From: Alphaproteobacteria bacterium
GTDB lineage: Bacteria; Pseudomonadota; Alphaproteobacteria; Sphingomonadales; Emcibacteraceae
Direction of reading: 5' to 3'
NCBI GenBank assembly: GCA_002401545.1
Contig: NVTJ01000002.1
Span: 1-51,037 of the forward strand
Length of the DNA: 51,037 nucleotides
Below, one piece after another: positions 1 through 8,190 of the stretch. Within the stretch, counting starts at the first letter, position 1, and the number at the start of each line of letters is the position of its first letter. Both the position numbers and the translations under genes were made by a program. The notes under the pieces are model-generated. The model was not told the origin of the DNA and searched no databases. It saw nothing but the letters and a program-made list of their open reading frames with translations.

Positions 1-1296
1 CTTGAAGCCTGAGGTTTTAATCATCTCATCCCGGCGACCGACAAAATACAGATAGCCATCCTTATCCCGTTTGACGTTATCTCCCGACCATACGGCAATT
101 TCCGGGTTGGGCAGCCCGGCCAGCTGTCCCGGCGCCGGCCGATATCTCTCCCTTGTTCGCTCCTGGTCATTCCAATAGCCCATACCAACAAGAGCGCCCC
201 GGTGAACAAGCTCCCCCGCCTCGCCCACATCACAAAGTGTGCCATCCGGGCGCACCACCATAATTTCCACATTGGGAATGGCCTTGCCCATGGAGTCAGG
301 GATTCTGTCCACTTGCGCCGGTGGCAGGTAAGTTGACCTGAAAGCCTCGGTCAGGCCATACATAAGGAATATATCACTGTTCGGTAAAATTTTCTGAAAT
401 TTACGGGTCACGGGAACCGGCATCCGCCCGCCCGTAGTTGCAATATAGCGGATGGAATTTACCGCCTCATCCGGCCAGTCCAGATCCACCAGTTGAATCC
501 ACAGCGGCGGGACACAGGTAATGCCGGTAACCTTATGTTTCACAATTTGGCGGATAACATCGCGCGGCAACAGGAAATTCATCAGAATAATAGTTGCCCC
601 GACAGAAAAAGCCGTTGTCAACTGGCTGAGGCCCGCATCGAAGCTCAGGGGTAAAGCACTCAGAATCCTGTCTGAAGGCCTGTTCTCAAGATAACCTGCC
701 ACACTCTGCGCCCCGGCAATCATATTGCGGTGGGACAGGACCACACCCTTGGGGCTGCCGGTACTGCCGGAGGTATAGAGAATAGCCGCCATATCCGCAT
801 CAATGACGTTATGAACAGCTTTGACGCAACCCCGTCCCTGTGCCAGAAAGTCATCATAGCTAATAATTTTCTTGCCAATATCCAGCAGCTTGTCAGATAT
901 TTTTCCTGTGAGAATAATCAGTTCCAGGTCAGCGCAACCCGACAACTCATCTTTCAAAGCCACCAGCCGGTCAGCGCTGGTTACCAGAAACCTGACAGCG
1001 CAGTCTTTCAGAATATAGGCCACCTGACGGTGCTTAAGCCCCGGATTTACCGGCACAAACACACCCCCGGCATGGGCCGGACCAAAAATTGAAACAACAG
1101 TCTCAAATTGTTTGGGCAGATAACTCGCCACCCGGTCATTTTTATCAAGACCAAAGGCCATCAATCCTTTGGCGAACGCCATCACTTCATCACAAAGCAC
1201 AGCGTAAGTCATTTCCTGTTTTTTGAAAATAACGGCAACCTGCTCCGGCGAACGCTTCGCTGAAACTGAAATAAAGTCCGATAAATTATTTATCAT
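1..1296 (-). CDS. Acyl-CoA ligase (AMP-forming), exosortase A system-associated type; 3' end missing
   Basis: ATP-dependent activation of a carboxylic acid to an acyl-adenylate and then a thioester. I translated the minus strand from an ATG at 1296; the frame stays open to the left edge (432 codons). The P-loop-like motif YTSGSTGSPKGV is present about residue 180, and the sequence ends in GRRDEMIKTSGFK, the hinge (A8) motif of ANL-superfamily enzymes, so only the small C-terminal domain is cut off. It is divergent, with 84 bp between, from a plus-strand operon with an acyl carrier protein and an exosortase-A-type hydrolase. That context fits the ligase of PEP-CTERM/exosortase exopolysaccharide loci, which probably loads the neighbouring carrier protein. 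Family membership is clear; the substrate is unknown. Confidence 0.85.
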   Translation of the reverse strand, partial: MINNLSDFISVSAKRSPEQVAVIFKKQEMTYAVLCDEVMAFAKGLMAFGLDKNDRVASYLPKQFETVVSIFGPAHAGGVFVPVNPGLKHRQVAYILKDCAVRFLVTSADRLVALKDELSGCADLELIILTGKISDKLLDIGKKIISYDDFLAQGRGCVKAVHNVIDADMAAILYTSGSTGSPKGVVLSHRNMIAGAQSVAGYLENRPSDRILSALPLSFDAGLSQLTTAFSVGATIILMNFLLPRDVIRQIVKHKVTGITCVPPLWIQLVDLDWPDEAVNSIRYIATTGGRMPVPVTRKFQKILPNSDIFLMYGLTEAFRSTYLPPAQVDRIPDSMGKAIPNVEIMVVRPDGTLCDVGEAGELVHRGALVGMGYWNDQERTRERYRPAPGQLAGLPNPEIAVWSGDNVKRDKDGYLYFVGRRDEMIKTSGFK

Positions 1297-1380
1297 GAAT
1301 ATTTGTTCTGTTTTTTTTAATATATTGCCAGTAAACATATTGGGCAATAGTTATAATAATATGAATACAAATATTTAAAT

Positions 1381-2679
1381 ATGAAAATTCTAGAAAAATA
1401 TATAGCACAATATGCCGCTTCACGCCGTGGCAGCTTTGTTTCCCAGACCACCACCGGTGAAGTGAACGGCAAAACAGTATATATACATATCCCCGAAGCT
1501 GTAATTCCTGTATTTCCGGTTTTATCCTTTGCCTCTCTATTTTCATTTTTTGATACCAAACCGGAAAATGTACTGGATCACAATTATGCCAGAATTCCAG
1601 TCTTTGCCGCCAGATATGCCATTGCCCATGCTTTAAAACAAATGAATATCTCGCCCGGCGACGAGATATTATTACCTGCCTATCATTGCACCGTCATGGT
1701 GGCGCCAATCCTTAAAATGGCCGGAAAGGCGGTTTTTTATAAAATTGCCCCGAATCTGGATGCCGACCTCCTTGACATACGTGAAAAGATCACGCCCAAT
1801 ACCAAAGCCATAATCGCCGTGAATTATTGTGGTTTCATACAAAATATGGCTGAGGTTCATGCCCTGTGCAAAGAAAAGAATATCAAGCTGATTGAAGATT
1901 GCGCCCATAGTTTTTTTGGTCAGAAAAATGGCGTCACTGTGGGCGGGTTTGGCGATTATATTCTGGTCAGCTCCCGAAAATTCTTTCCCGTTGAGGAAGG
2001 CGGTTATCTCCTTGCGCCGCACTTTGGGCAGACCCTTCCTGAGCAAAAGAGCCAGACATTACTTAAATCCACAAAATCCTTTCTCGCCCTCATCGAAAGG
2101 TCGCTCAAATTTGGCAAATTATGGCTGCTGGCCCCGCTGATTGAGCTTCTCAATATATTAATTAAATTTGCCAAAAGACTCAGAAAAAAAAATACGGCGG
2201 CACAAAACCACGCTGATTCTTTTTCCTCCGGGCAGGATATTTGCCAGGAAGGAGAGAATTATTATGATCACAGCCTGATGGATAAAAAACCGGTTTTTGT
2301 GGACAGCCTGCTGCCAACCCTGCTCAATTCCACAAAAATCACTAAATCCCGCCGCAAAAATTATTTATGGCTCAGCGAACAATTCAGAGGGATTAAACAC
2401 TGCAGATTAATAATCGAGGACTTGCCAGAGGGAATCGTACCTTTCATGCTGCCAGTTTATATTGAGAATTTGAAAGAATATTTCCCGGCTTTTGAGACTG
2501 CGGCCATCCCCATGCAACGCTTCGCCCAGTTTTTATGGCCGGATATGAAGGCAGACATCTGTCCTGTGACGGCAGATTATTCAAAAAATGTCATTCTTTT
2601 TCCCTGCCATCAGGAATTGAGCCAACAAGATATGCTGTGGCTGGCATCCACCGTCCGCAATATACTAGAACAGGCCTGA
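1381..2679 (+). CDS. DegT/DnrJ/EryC1-family PLP-dependent aminotransferase
   Basis: Fold-type I PLP enzyme of the sugar aminotransferase family, 432 aa. Visible family marks are LLPAYHCTVMVAPIL (cofactor phosphate region, residues 98-111), IEDCAHSFFG with the pyridine-binding Asp173, and SSRKFFPVEEGG with Lys200 as the expected Schiff-base lysine. The C-terminal third is less typical and carries a basic stretch (residues 260-275). It is first in a plus-strand operon; the next gene starts 5 bp after its stop. It may transfer an amino group to a nucleotide sugar or other polysaccharide precursor. The sequence does not reveal the substrate. Confidence 0.85.
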   Translation: MKILEKYIAQYAASRRGSFVSQTTTGEVNGKTVYIHIPEAVIPVFPVLSFASLFSFFDTKPENVLDHNYARIPVFAARYAIAHALKQMNISPGDEILLPAYHCTVMVAPILKMAGKAVFYKIAPNLDADLLDIREKITPNTKAIIAVNYCGFIQNMAEVHALCKEKNIKLIEDCAHSFFGQKNGVTVGGFGDYILVSSRKFFPVEEGGYLLAPHFGQTLPEQKSQTLLKSTKSFLALIERSLKFGKLWLLAPLIELLNILIKFAKRLRKKNTAAQNHADSFSSGQDICQEGENYYDHSLMDKKPVFVDSLLPTLLNSTKITKSRRKNYLWLSEQFRGIKHCRLIIEDLPEGIVPFMLPVYIENLKEYFPAFETAAIPMQRFAQFLWPDMKADICPVTADYSKNVILFPCHQELSQQDMLWLASTVRNILEQA

Positions 2680-2684
2680 ATAAA

Positions 2685-3698
2685 ATGATGTGGAAATTAT
2701 ACCCGGCAAGTGAGTTCCCGAATTTTCAGGATCAATGGCAGAGCCTGAATAAGGACAGAGGAAACAGCCCCCTCCTTGATGTGAAATTTATCCTTCCCCT
2801 GATGGATAAATTTTCCAGTGGCTCCGAAAAAATTGTCCTGCTTGGTGACCCCGAAAAACCGGAAATTATGGCTGTTATCGCCCCCACGGCCAAGGGAGTC
2901 TGGGCCAGTTTTCAACCCTCGAATGCCCCTTTGGGTCTTTGGTTGTCAAGAAAAAAAGCCCTTGATATTCCTGCTGTCAAATCCCTCATCAAACAATTGC
3001 CCGGCATGGCAATTGCTCTGGGAATAACTCAACAGGACCCTCTTTTCATGACCCGGCCTGATACGGAAAAATCTGTGGCCAGTCTGGATTATATCACAAC
3101 GGCCCATATTGATTTTCCAGAAAAATTTGATGATTACTGGGCTTTGCGCAGTAAGAACCTGCGTCATAACATGAAGCGCCAACGAAATTTTCTGACCAAA
3201 AATCATATTGAAACACGGCTTGAGATATATTCCCGTGGTGAACAGATGAAACAGGCGATGATGGACTATGGCAAAATTGAATCCTCGGGCTGGAAGGGAC
3301 AGATTGAAAGTGCCGTCACTCAGGGAGACCGCCAATCCCAATTTTATGAACAAATGCTGAGTGCCTTCAGTAATAGCGGGGAAAGCCTTGTTCTACGTTA
3401 TTATTATAATGAAAATCTTGTGGCAACCGACCTTTGTCTTCTCCGGGACAAGATACTATATATTCTGAAAACAACATATGACGAAACGATCAAGGGAACC
3501 TCCCCCGCACATATCATGCGGTTTGAATATTACCAGACGGCTTTGGCGTCGAAGCTGCTGAAACGGGTGGAATTCTATGGTCCTCTCAAGGATTGGCATA
3601 AAAAATGGACCAATGAGGCAAGAGTAATTTTTCATAGCAACATCTACCGGAACAATTTTATTGCCCTGGCCCATAAAATCACCAAACTAATCGGCTAA
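2685..3698 (+). CDS. GNAT/FemAB-like (CelD/BcsL type) acyltransferase
   Basis: 337 aa. I start it at ATG 2685, directly after the aminotransferase stop at 2679; upstream in-frame codons lie inside that gene. The C-terminal half has the acetyltransferase_6 pattern: YWALRSKNLRHNMKRQRNF, then a strand rich in LVLRYYYNENLVATDLCLL and KTTYDETIKGTSPAHIMRFE near residues 265-290. Members sit in exosortase-A/PEP-CTERM and cellulose loci and are thought to transfer acyl or aminoacyl groups to polysaccharide precursors. It is cotranscribed with the aminotransferase, carrier protein and hydrolase. Acyl donor and acceptor are unknown. Confidence 0.75.
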   Translation: MMWKLYPASEFPNFQDQWQSLNKDRGNSPLLDVKFILPLMDKFSSGSEKIVLLGDPEKPEIMAVIAPTAKGVWASFQPSNAPLGLWLSRKKALDIPAVKSLIKQLPGMAIALGITQQDPLFMTRPDTEKSVASLDYITTAHIDFPEKFDDYWALRSKNLRHNMKRQRNFLTKNHIETRLEIYSRGEQMKQAMMDYGKIESSGWKGQIESAVTQGDRQSQFYEQMLSAFSNSGESLVLRYYYNENLVATDLCLLRDKILYILKTTYDETIKGTSPAHIMRFEYYQTALASKLLKRVEFYGPLKDWHKKWTNEARVIFHSNIYRNNFIALAHKITKLIG

Positions 3699-3784
3699 TT
3701 TCCAGCTTTTCTTCGTAAAACTCTTATAGTATAAGCTTGTCTATATATGAATATCCATTGATTTAAACAGGTAAGGCTGCATTG

Positions 3785-4036
3785 ATGACTGTAATTGAAG
3801 ATGTCCGTGAAATATTAAAAACAACCTTACAAATTGGTGAGCGGGCCGATGATATCGAAGCCGATACCCCGCTTTTGGGCAATATTCCCGAACTGGATTC
3901 CATGGCCGTTGCCATGCTCATTACCGCCATTGAAGAACATTTCGATATTTTTGTCGATGATGATGACATCAGCGCTGAAACATTCGAAACTTTCGGCAGC
4001 CTGTGTGAATTCGTCGAAGAAAAACTGGCAGAATAG
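3785..4036 (+). CDS. Acyl carrier protein
   Basis: 83-aa acidic four-helix carrier. The phosphopantetheine attachment serine is Ser39 in ELDSMAV. ATG 3785 is preferred over the TTG just before it; an AGGTAAGG stretch at a suitable distance serves as the ribosome binding site. It is 9 bp from the hydrolase gene and in the same operon as the aminotransferase and acyltransferase. Together with the divergent acyl-CoA ligase it probably forms a small acyl-loading module for exopolysaccharide decoration, rather than being the housekeeping fatty-acid ACP. Confidence 0.88.
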   Translation: MTVIEDVREILKTTLQIGERADDIEADTPLLGNIPELDSMAVAMLITAIEEHFDIFVDDDDISAETFETFGSLCEFVEEKLAE

Positions 4037-4045
4037 GGTAAAAGC

Positions 4046-4861
4046 TTGAAACCTTTTTTTATCAAAAGCGTATCCGGCAATATTTTTGCTCTTTATCATT
4101 CGCCGCCAAACCATATACCCCTAAAAAGAAATATCCTTTTTATTCCCCCCTTCGCCGAAGAATTAAACAGATCCCGCCATATGATAAACCGGCAGGCGCG
4201 GGCTTTTGCCAAAGCCGGATACGGCGTGCTTGTCCTTGATCTTTATGGCACCGGGGACAGCGAAGGAAGTTTTGGCGATGCCACCATCAAGATTTGGCAG
4301 AAGGATATTCTTGCCGCCGTTTCCTGGTTAAAGGACACCTGTGGCACTCCCCCCATATTCTGGGCCATGCGCAGCGGCGCACTGGTCGCTGCAGACCTCA
4401 TTAAGCAGTTCCCCGCACTCACCGATCAGATGATTTTATGGTCCCCGGTCAGCAATGGCAAAAAATTCATCACGCAGTATCTGCGTATAAAACTGGCGGC
4501 GGAAGTCACCGGGAAAACCGGCGATTCCAAAACCACTATCAAAGACTTATGGACCCGGCTGGAATCAGGTCACAGCCTTGAGATAGCAGGCTATAGCCTG
4601 TCGCCGGAGCTGGCAAAGGGGTTCGCGGCATTGACGTTAACGGACATCAGCCTGCCACCGGGATTCTCGGTAAAATGGATCGAAACATCCCTCGGCAGCC
4701 CGGCCAAACTGTCTGCCGCTGCCCTCAAAGTTATCGATATATGGCGAAAGAATGATATTGATGTGTCTGCCGTAGCGGTGGATGATATCGCATTCTGGAC
4801 TTTACAGGAACCTGAATGGGCAAACAGATACTGTGATCAGACTCTGGCCCTGATGGCATAA
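4046..4861 (+). CDS. Alpha/beta hydrolase, exosortase A system-associated (hydrolase 2 type)
   Basis: 271 aa with a TTG start at 4046 preceded by AGGGTAAA. The N-terminus has the diagnostic FIPPFAEELNRSRHM followed by VLVLDLYGTGDSEGSFGDA, the pattern of the hydrolases found in exosortase-A loci (TIGR03101 type, from memory). The nucleophile elbow is unusual: where GxSxG would be expected the sequence reads WAMRSGALVA, so a canonical catalytic serine is not obvious. It is last in the plus-strand operon and converges on the gnd gene. It may be a thioesterase-like partner of the adjacent carrier protein. Confidence 0.8.
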   Translation: MKPFFIKSVSGNIFALYHSPPNHIPLKRNILFIPPFAEELNRSRHMINRQARAFAKAGYGVLVLDLYGTGDSEGSFGDATIKIWQKDILAAVSWLKDTCGTPPIFWAMRSGALVAADLIKQFPALTDQMILWSPVSNGKKFITQYLRIKLAAEVTGKTGDSKTTIKDLWTRLESGHSLEIAGYSLSPELAKGFAALTLTDISLPPGFSVKWIETSLGSPAKLSAAALKVIDIWRKNDIDVSAVAVDDIAFWTLQEPEWANRYCDQTLALMA

Positions 4862-4884
4862 CCTGTAATCGTTCATCATGTTCC

Positions 4885-5811
4885 CTAACCCTTATCTTTC
4901 TTGACAAGATGGCCGCCAAATTGATTGCGGAGTGCGGAAACAACCTGCCCCGTATAACTTGGATTTCCGGTTGAATCTATACGAAACTTCAGGGATGCCT
5001 CAATAACCGGAACCGGAATTTTAATGCTTGTCGTTGCGTTCACACGGCAATCATTTGCCTCTTCAACTGTCCACTGCCCCTCGCCACTATGGGATACTTC
5101 CCCGGAAATGGCCTCTAAATCCACACCTTCTTCCCTGTAAGCCTTCTGAAGCCAGCCTATCAGACGGGATTCAATCACACTGCCATTGTTGTATATTCTC
5201 GTGACTTCCTTAAGGTCCAGGTTAAAGGCGCTTTCTTTCAGGATTTCAAAGCCCTCCCCGATGGCCTGCATCATGCCGTATTCAATGCCGTTATGGATCA
5301 TTTTTACAAAATGCCCCGCACCTGTTTCCCCCATATAGGCATAGCCGCCTTTCACGCTCAGGTCTTTAAACAATTGCTCATATTTATCAAATTTATCCCG
5401 GGTGCCACCGATCATCATACAGGCCCCGTTGCGAGCACCGCCAGGTCCACCGCTGACCCCCACATCCATAAAAACAAGGCCTTTGGCTTTAAGTTCGGCC
5501 CCTCTGCGCATGGTTTCCTTATAATTTGAGTTCCCCCCGTCCATGATAACATCGCCCCGGTTCAGAATAGACCCGAGGTCGGCAAGAACCGTATCAACTA
5601 TCTCATGAGGTACCATAATCCAGATAAATTTTTCGCCGGGAAGTTTGTCTTTAAATCCGTCAAGATTCGCGACCACCTCCGCGCCCGCCGCTGCGGCTTC
5701 TTTTCGCGCGGCTTCATCTGGATCTGTCGCAACAACTTCATGGCCTTTTTCAAGCAGAAGCTTTACCATGCCCATGCCCATTTTCCCCAAACCTATATAA
5801 CCGATTTTCAT
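4885..5811 (-). CDS. gnd: 6-phosphogluconate dehydrogenase, decarboxylating, short (likely NAD-dependent) form
   Basis: Oxidises 6-phosphogluconate to ribulose 5-phosphate and CO2. At 308 aa it is the short class (about 300 aa) rather than the 470-aa enzyme. The N-terminus has the dinucleotide motif GLGKMGMGM, and the second strand ends in VVATDPDE, where an acidic residue suggests NAD over NADP. The substrate loop GVSGGPGGARNG and the catalytic-lysine motif GHFVKMIHNGIEYGMMQ are intact. It stands alone on the minus strand, with 23 bp to the convergent hydrolase gene. It may supply pentose phosphates or, given the neighbours, balance sugar precursors. Confidence 0.93.
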   Translation of the reverse strand: MKIGYIGLGKMGMGMVKLLLEKGHEVVATDPDEAARKEAAAAGAEVVANLDGFKDKLPGEKFIWIMVPHEIVDTVLADLGSILNRGDVIMDGGNSNYKETMRRGAELKAKGLVFMDVGVSGGPGGARNGACMMIGGTRDKFDKYEQLFKDLSVKGGYAYMGETGAGHFVKMIHNGIEYGMMQAIGEGFEILKESAFNLDLKEVTRIYNNGSVIESRLIGWLQKAYREEGVDLEAISGEVSHSGEGQWTVEEANDCRVNATTSIKIPVPVIEASLKFRIDSTGNPSYTGQVVSALRNQFGGHLVKKDKG

Positions 5812-5952
5812 AATTTTATTTGTTTCCTGATCATTACCGTTTCCCTGTTGCCTAATAATAGATTTTCAGGAACTATTCTGAAACAAGATCAATTTTGAGT
5901 CAAACTGAATGTCCCCGTAAACTCAAAGACTGTAAAATATTATCCACCCGCC

Positions 5953-5981
5953 TTGATGCTGACATGTGATTTTGCTAGTGT
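5953..5981 (+). promoter_or_regulatory. Possible sigma70 promoter for the IalB gene
   Basis: TTGATG at 5953-5958, a 17-bp spacer, then TAGTGT at 5976-5981, about 38 bp before the TTG start at 6020. The -10 box is weak, so this is only a candidate. Confidence 0.3.
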
Positions 5982-6019
5982 GATGACCATAGTGTTTAAT
6001 GATTTTCTGAGGTTTTGAA

Positions 6020-6538
6020 TTGAAAAGTATTTTTTGTGCATTTGCCGGTTGTTTTCTCGGGATTATCTTGATGGCTGACCTTGCCCTGGCGGACAATCGC
6101 CAATTGCTCGGCACCTACCGGGACTGGGATGCTTTCATGCTGAAAAAAAGCAACGGCGAAAAAGTCTGCTACATGATTTCCATTCCAAAATCATCAAAGC
6201 CATCCACTTTGCGTCACGGAAATCCGTTTTTGACGGTTTCCCACAAACCTGCCCGGAAAATAAAGAATGAAGTTAATTTCGTGGTCGGCTATAATTTCAA
6301 GAAGAATTCCCGTGTCACCATGAGAATAGACAAAAAAAGCACGTTTCGCCTGTTTACCGAGGGCGACGGCGCGTGGGGTGATGATATGAAAGCCGATAAT
6401 GCCATGACACAGGCCATGAAGCGGGGCAGCGCCCTCATCATGAGCGGCCAGAGTGGGCGCGGCAACAATACCAGCTACCGTTTTTCACTTTCAGGCTTTA
6501 CGGCGGCCCATAACGCCATTACAAAGGCCTGTCGTTAG
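6020..6538 (+). CDS. Invasion-associated locus B (IalB) family secreted protein
   Basis: 172 aa. TTG start at 6020 with CTGAGG upstream. Residues 1-25 form a signal peptide (short basic start, hydrophobic stretch FAGCFLGIILMADLALA, cleavage near ALA-DN). The mature part follows the IalB pattern: YRDWDAF, KVCYMISIPK, a beta-rich middle (FLTVSHKPARKIKNEVNFVVGY), then DNAMTQAMKRGSALIMSGQSGRG. Two cysteines (in KVCYM and near the end in TKACR) could form a disulfide. The family is common in alphaproteobacteria and periplasmic; its molecular role is poorly known. Confidence 0.88.
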   Translation: MKSIFCAFAGCFLGIILMADLALADNRQLLGTYRDWDAFMLKKSNGEKVCYMISIPKSSKPSTLRHGNPFLTVSHKPARKIKNEVNFVVGYNFKKNSRVTMRIDKKSTFRLFTEGDGAWGDDMKADNAMTQAMKRGSALIMSGQSGRGNNTSYRFSLSGFTAAHNAITKACR

Positions 6539-6565
6539 TCTCCTAGAACTGAAATAGGCTAAAAA

Positions 6566-7747
6566 ATGCGAACCTTACCACTTGGAACAGAACCGGTTGT
6601 GACAAACCGTCCCACACTTGATGTGGACAGAAGCATGGTTGGCCTCGACCGCGCGGAAATCGGGATACGCCTTCGGGACATTGGCGTTCCGGAAAAACAG
6701 ATCCGGATGCGAACCACTCAGGTCTGGCACTGGCTGTATTACCGGGGCGTGAAAAGCTTTGATGAGATGGTCAATGTGTCAAAAGACATGCGGGAAAATC
6801 TGGCGAAACATTTTACCATTGGCCGCCCGGAAATCATCGAGGCATTGCTGTCCAGAGACGGTACCCGCAAGTGGCTGATGAAATTTTCCGATGGCAATAT
6901 TGTTGAAACGGTCTTTATCCCCGATGAGGAAAAGGGTCGCGGAACCCTGTGTATCTCGTCCCAGGTGGGCTGCACCCTGACCTGTAAATTCTGCCATACG
7001 GGAACCCAGCGGCTGGTGCGGAACCTGACCCCGGCGGAAATCGTCATGCAATTTCTGGTGGCGCGGGATCACCTGAATGAATGGCCGACACCAACAGAGG
7101 GCCGCATATTATCCAGCGTCGTCATGATGGGCATGGGTGAGCCGCTGTATAATTTTGACAATGTGAAAAAAGCCCTGAAAATTATTATGGATGATCAGGG
7201 AATCGCCCTGTCCCGGCGGCGGATTACCCTGTCCACATCTGGCGTGGTGCCGGAAATGAAACGGTGCGGTGAGGAAATTAATGTTAATCTCGCCATATCC
7301 CTCCATGCGGTGAATAACACTGTTCGCGATGAAATTATGCCCATCAACAAAAAATATCCGCTGGAAGACCTGCTGGCCGCCTGCCGTGATTATCCCGGTG
7401 CCAAGACGTCGCGGCGAATAACCTTTGAATATATCATGCTCAAAGATATTAATGACAGCGATGAAGATGCCCGCAATCTGGTCCGGTTGCTAAAGAAATA
7501 TGACATCCCCGCCAAGGTTAATCTCATTCCCTTCAATCCCTGGCCGGGGTCCGCCTATCAACGTTCGGAGGATAAACAGATAAAAAGATTTTCCGAATAT
7601 ATTTTCGGGGCGGGCATTTCCGCCCCTATTCGCGCCCCCCGGGGAGAAGATATTCTTGCCGCTTGCGGACAGTTAAAATCTGAATCGGAAAAAATGCGCA
7701 AAAGCGTGCTTTTAAAACGACAAAAAACAGCCGGGGAAGCCTCATGA
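6566..7747 (+). CDS. rlmN: 23S rRNA (adenine2503-C2)/tRNA (adenine37-C2)-methyltransferase RlmN
   Basis: Radical SAM enzyme that methylates C2 of A2503 in 23S rRNA and A37 in some tRNAs. 393 aa, normal for the family. The 4Fe-4S cysteines are C136, C140 and C143 in CTLTCKFC, and the conserved cysteine in TLCISSQVGC (C129) lies just before. The SAM-binding GMGEPLYNFDNV and the substrate part LSTSGVVPEM and NLAISLHAVNN are intact. A C-terminal cysteine in DILAACGQL matches the second conserved cysteine of RlmN. The stop overlaps the start of the Rrf2 regulator by 4 bp (ATGA), so the two are translationally coupled. Confidence 0.97.
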   Translation: MRTLPLGTEPVVTNRPTLDVDRSMVGLDRAEIGIRLRDIGVPEKQIRMRTTQVWHWLYYRGVKSFDEMVNVSKDMRENLAKHFTIGRPEIIEALLSRDGTRKWLMKFSDGNIVETVFIPDEEKGRGTLCISSQVGCTLTCKFCHTGTQRLVRNLTPAEIVMQFLVARDHLNEWPTPTEGRILSSVVMMGMGEPLYNFDNVKKALKIIMDDQGIALSRRRITLSTSGVVPEMKRCGEEINVNLAISLHAVNNTVRDEIMPINKKYPLEDLLAACRDYPGAKTSRRITFEYIMLKDINDSDEDARNLVRLLKKYDIPAKVNLIPFNPWPGSAYQRSEDKQIKRFSEYIFGAGISAPIRAPRGEDILAACGQLKSESEKMRKSVLLKRQKTAGEAS

Positions 7748-8190
7748 AACTGACATCCTTTACAGATTATTCACTGCGTCTGTTAATGTATGTTGCCGTT
7801 AACAATGACAGGCTTGTGTCCATCAGGGAGGTTGCTGAAGTCTTCGAGATTTCCCGAAACCATTTGATGAAGATTGTCCATGAACTTGGCAAGGGCGGTT
7901 ACCTGAAAACAGTTCGGGGAAAGAACGGTGGTTTTCGTCTGGGAATGCCGGCGAAAAATATTAATCTTGGCAAGTTGATTCGTTATACCGAAGACGACCT
8001 GAATGTTGTCGAATGCTTTAATGATAAAAATCCCAGTTGCAAAATTATTTCCCAATGCATGTTGGCAAATATTTTGCAAATGGCTCTGAATTCATTTCTT
8101 GACGTGCTGGATGGGCATAATCTGGAAGACCTGATAGAAAATCTGCATTTTCCGGAATTTATACCGGATAAGGCTATTGGCAGAGTTTAA
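7744..8190 (+). CDS. Rrf2-family transcriptional regulator, NsrR-like (Fe-S, nitric oxide sensor)
   Basis: 148 aa. Opens with MKLTSFTDYSLRLLMYVAV, the typical Rrf2/NsrR winged-helix start, followed by a recognition helix region ISRNHLMKIVHELGKGGYL and the wing RGKNGGFRLG. Three cysteines, C91, C99 and C105 (spacing 7 then 5), sit where NsrR holds its iron-sulfur cluster. NsrR represses NO-detoxification genes; no such target is visible nearby. It overlaps rlmN by 4 bp and its 3' end overlaps the convergent histidine kinase gene by 17 bp. Confidence 0.85.
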   Translation: MKLTSFTDYSLRLLMYVAVNNDRLVSIREVAEVFEISRNHLMKIVHELGKGGYLKTVRGKNGGFRLGMPAKNINLGKLIRYTEDDLNVVECFNDKNPSCKIISQCMLANILQMALNSFLDVLDGHNLEDLIENLHFPEFIPDKAIGRV

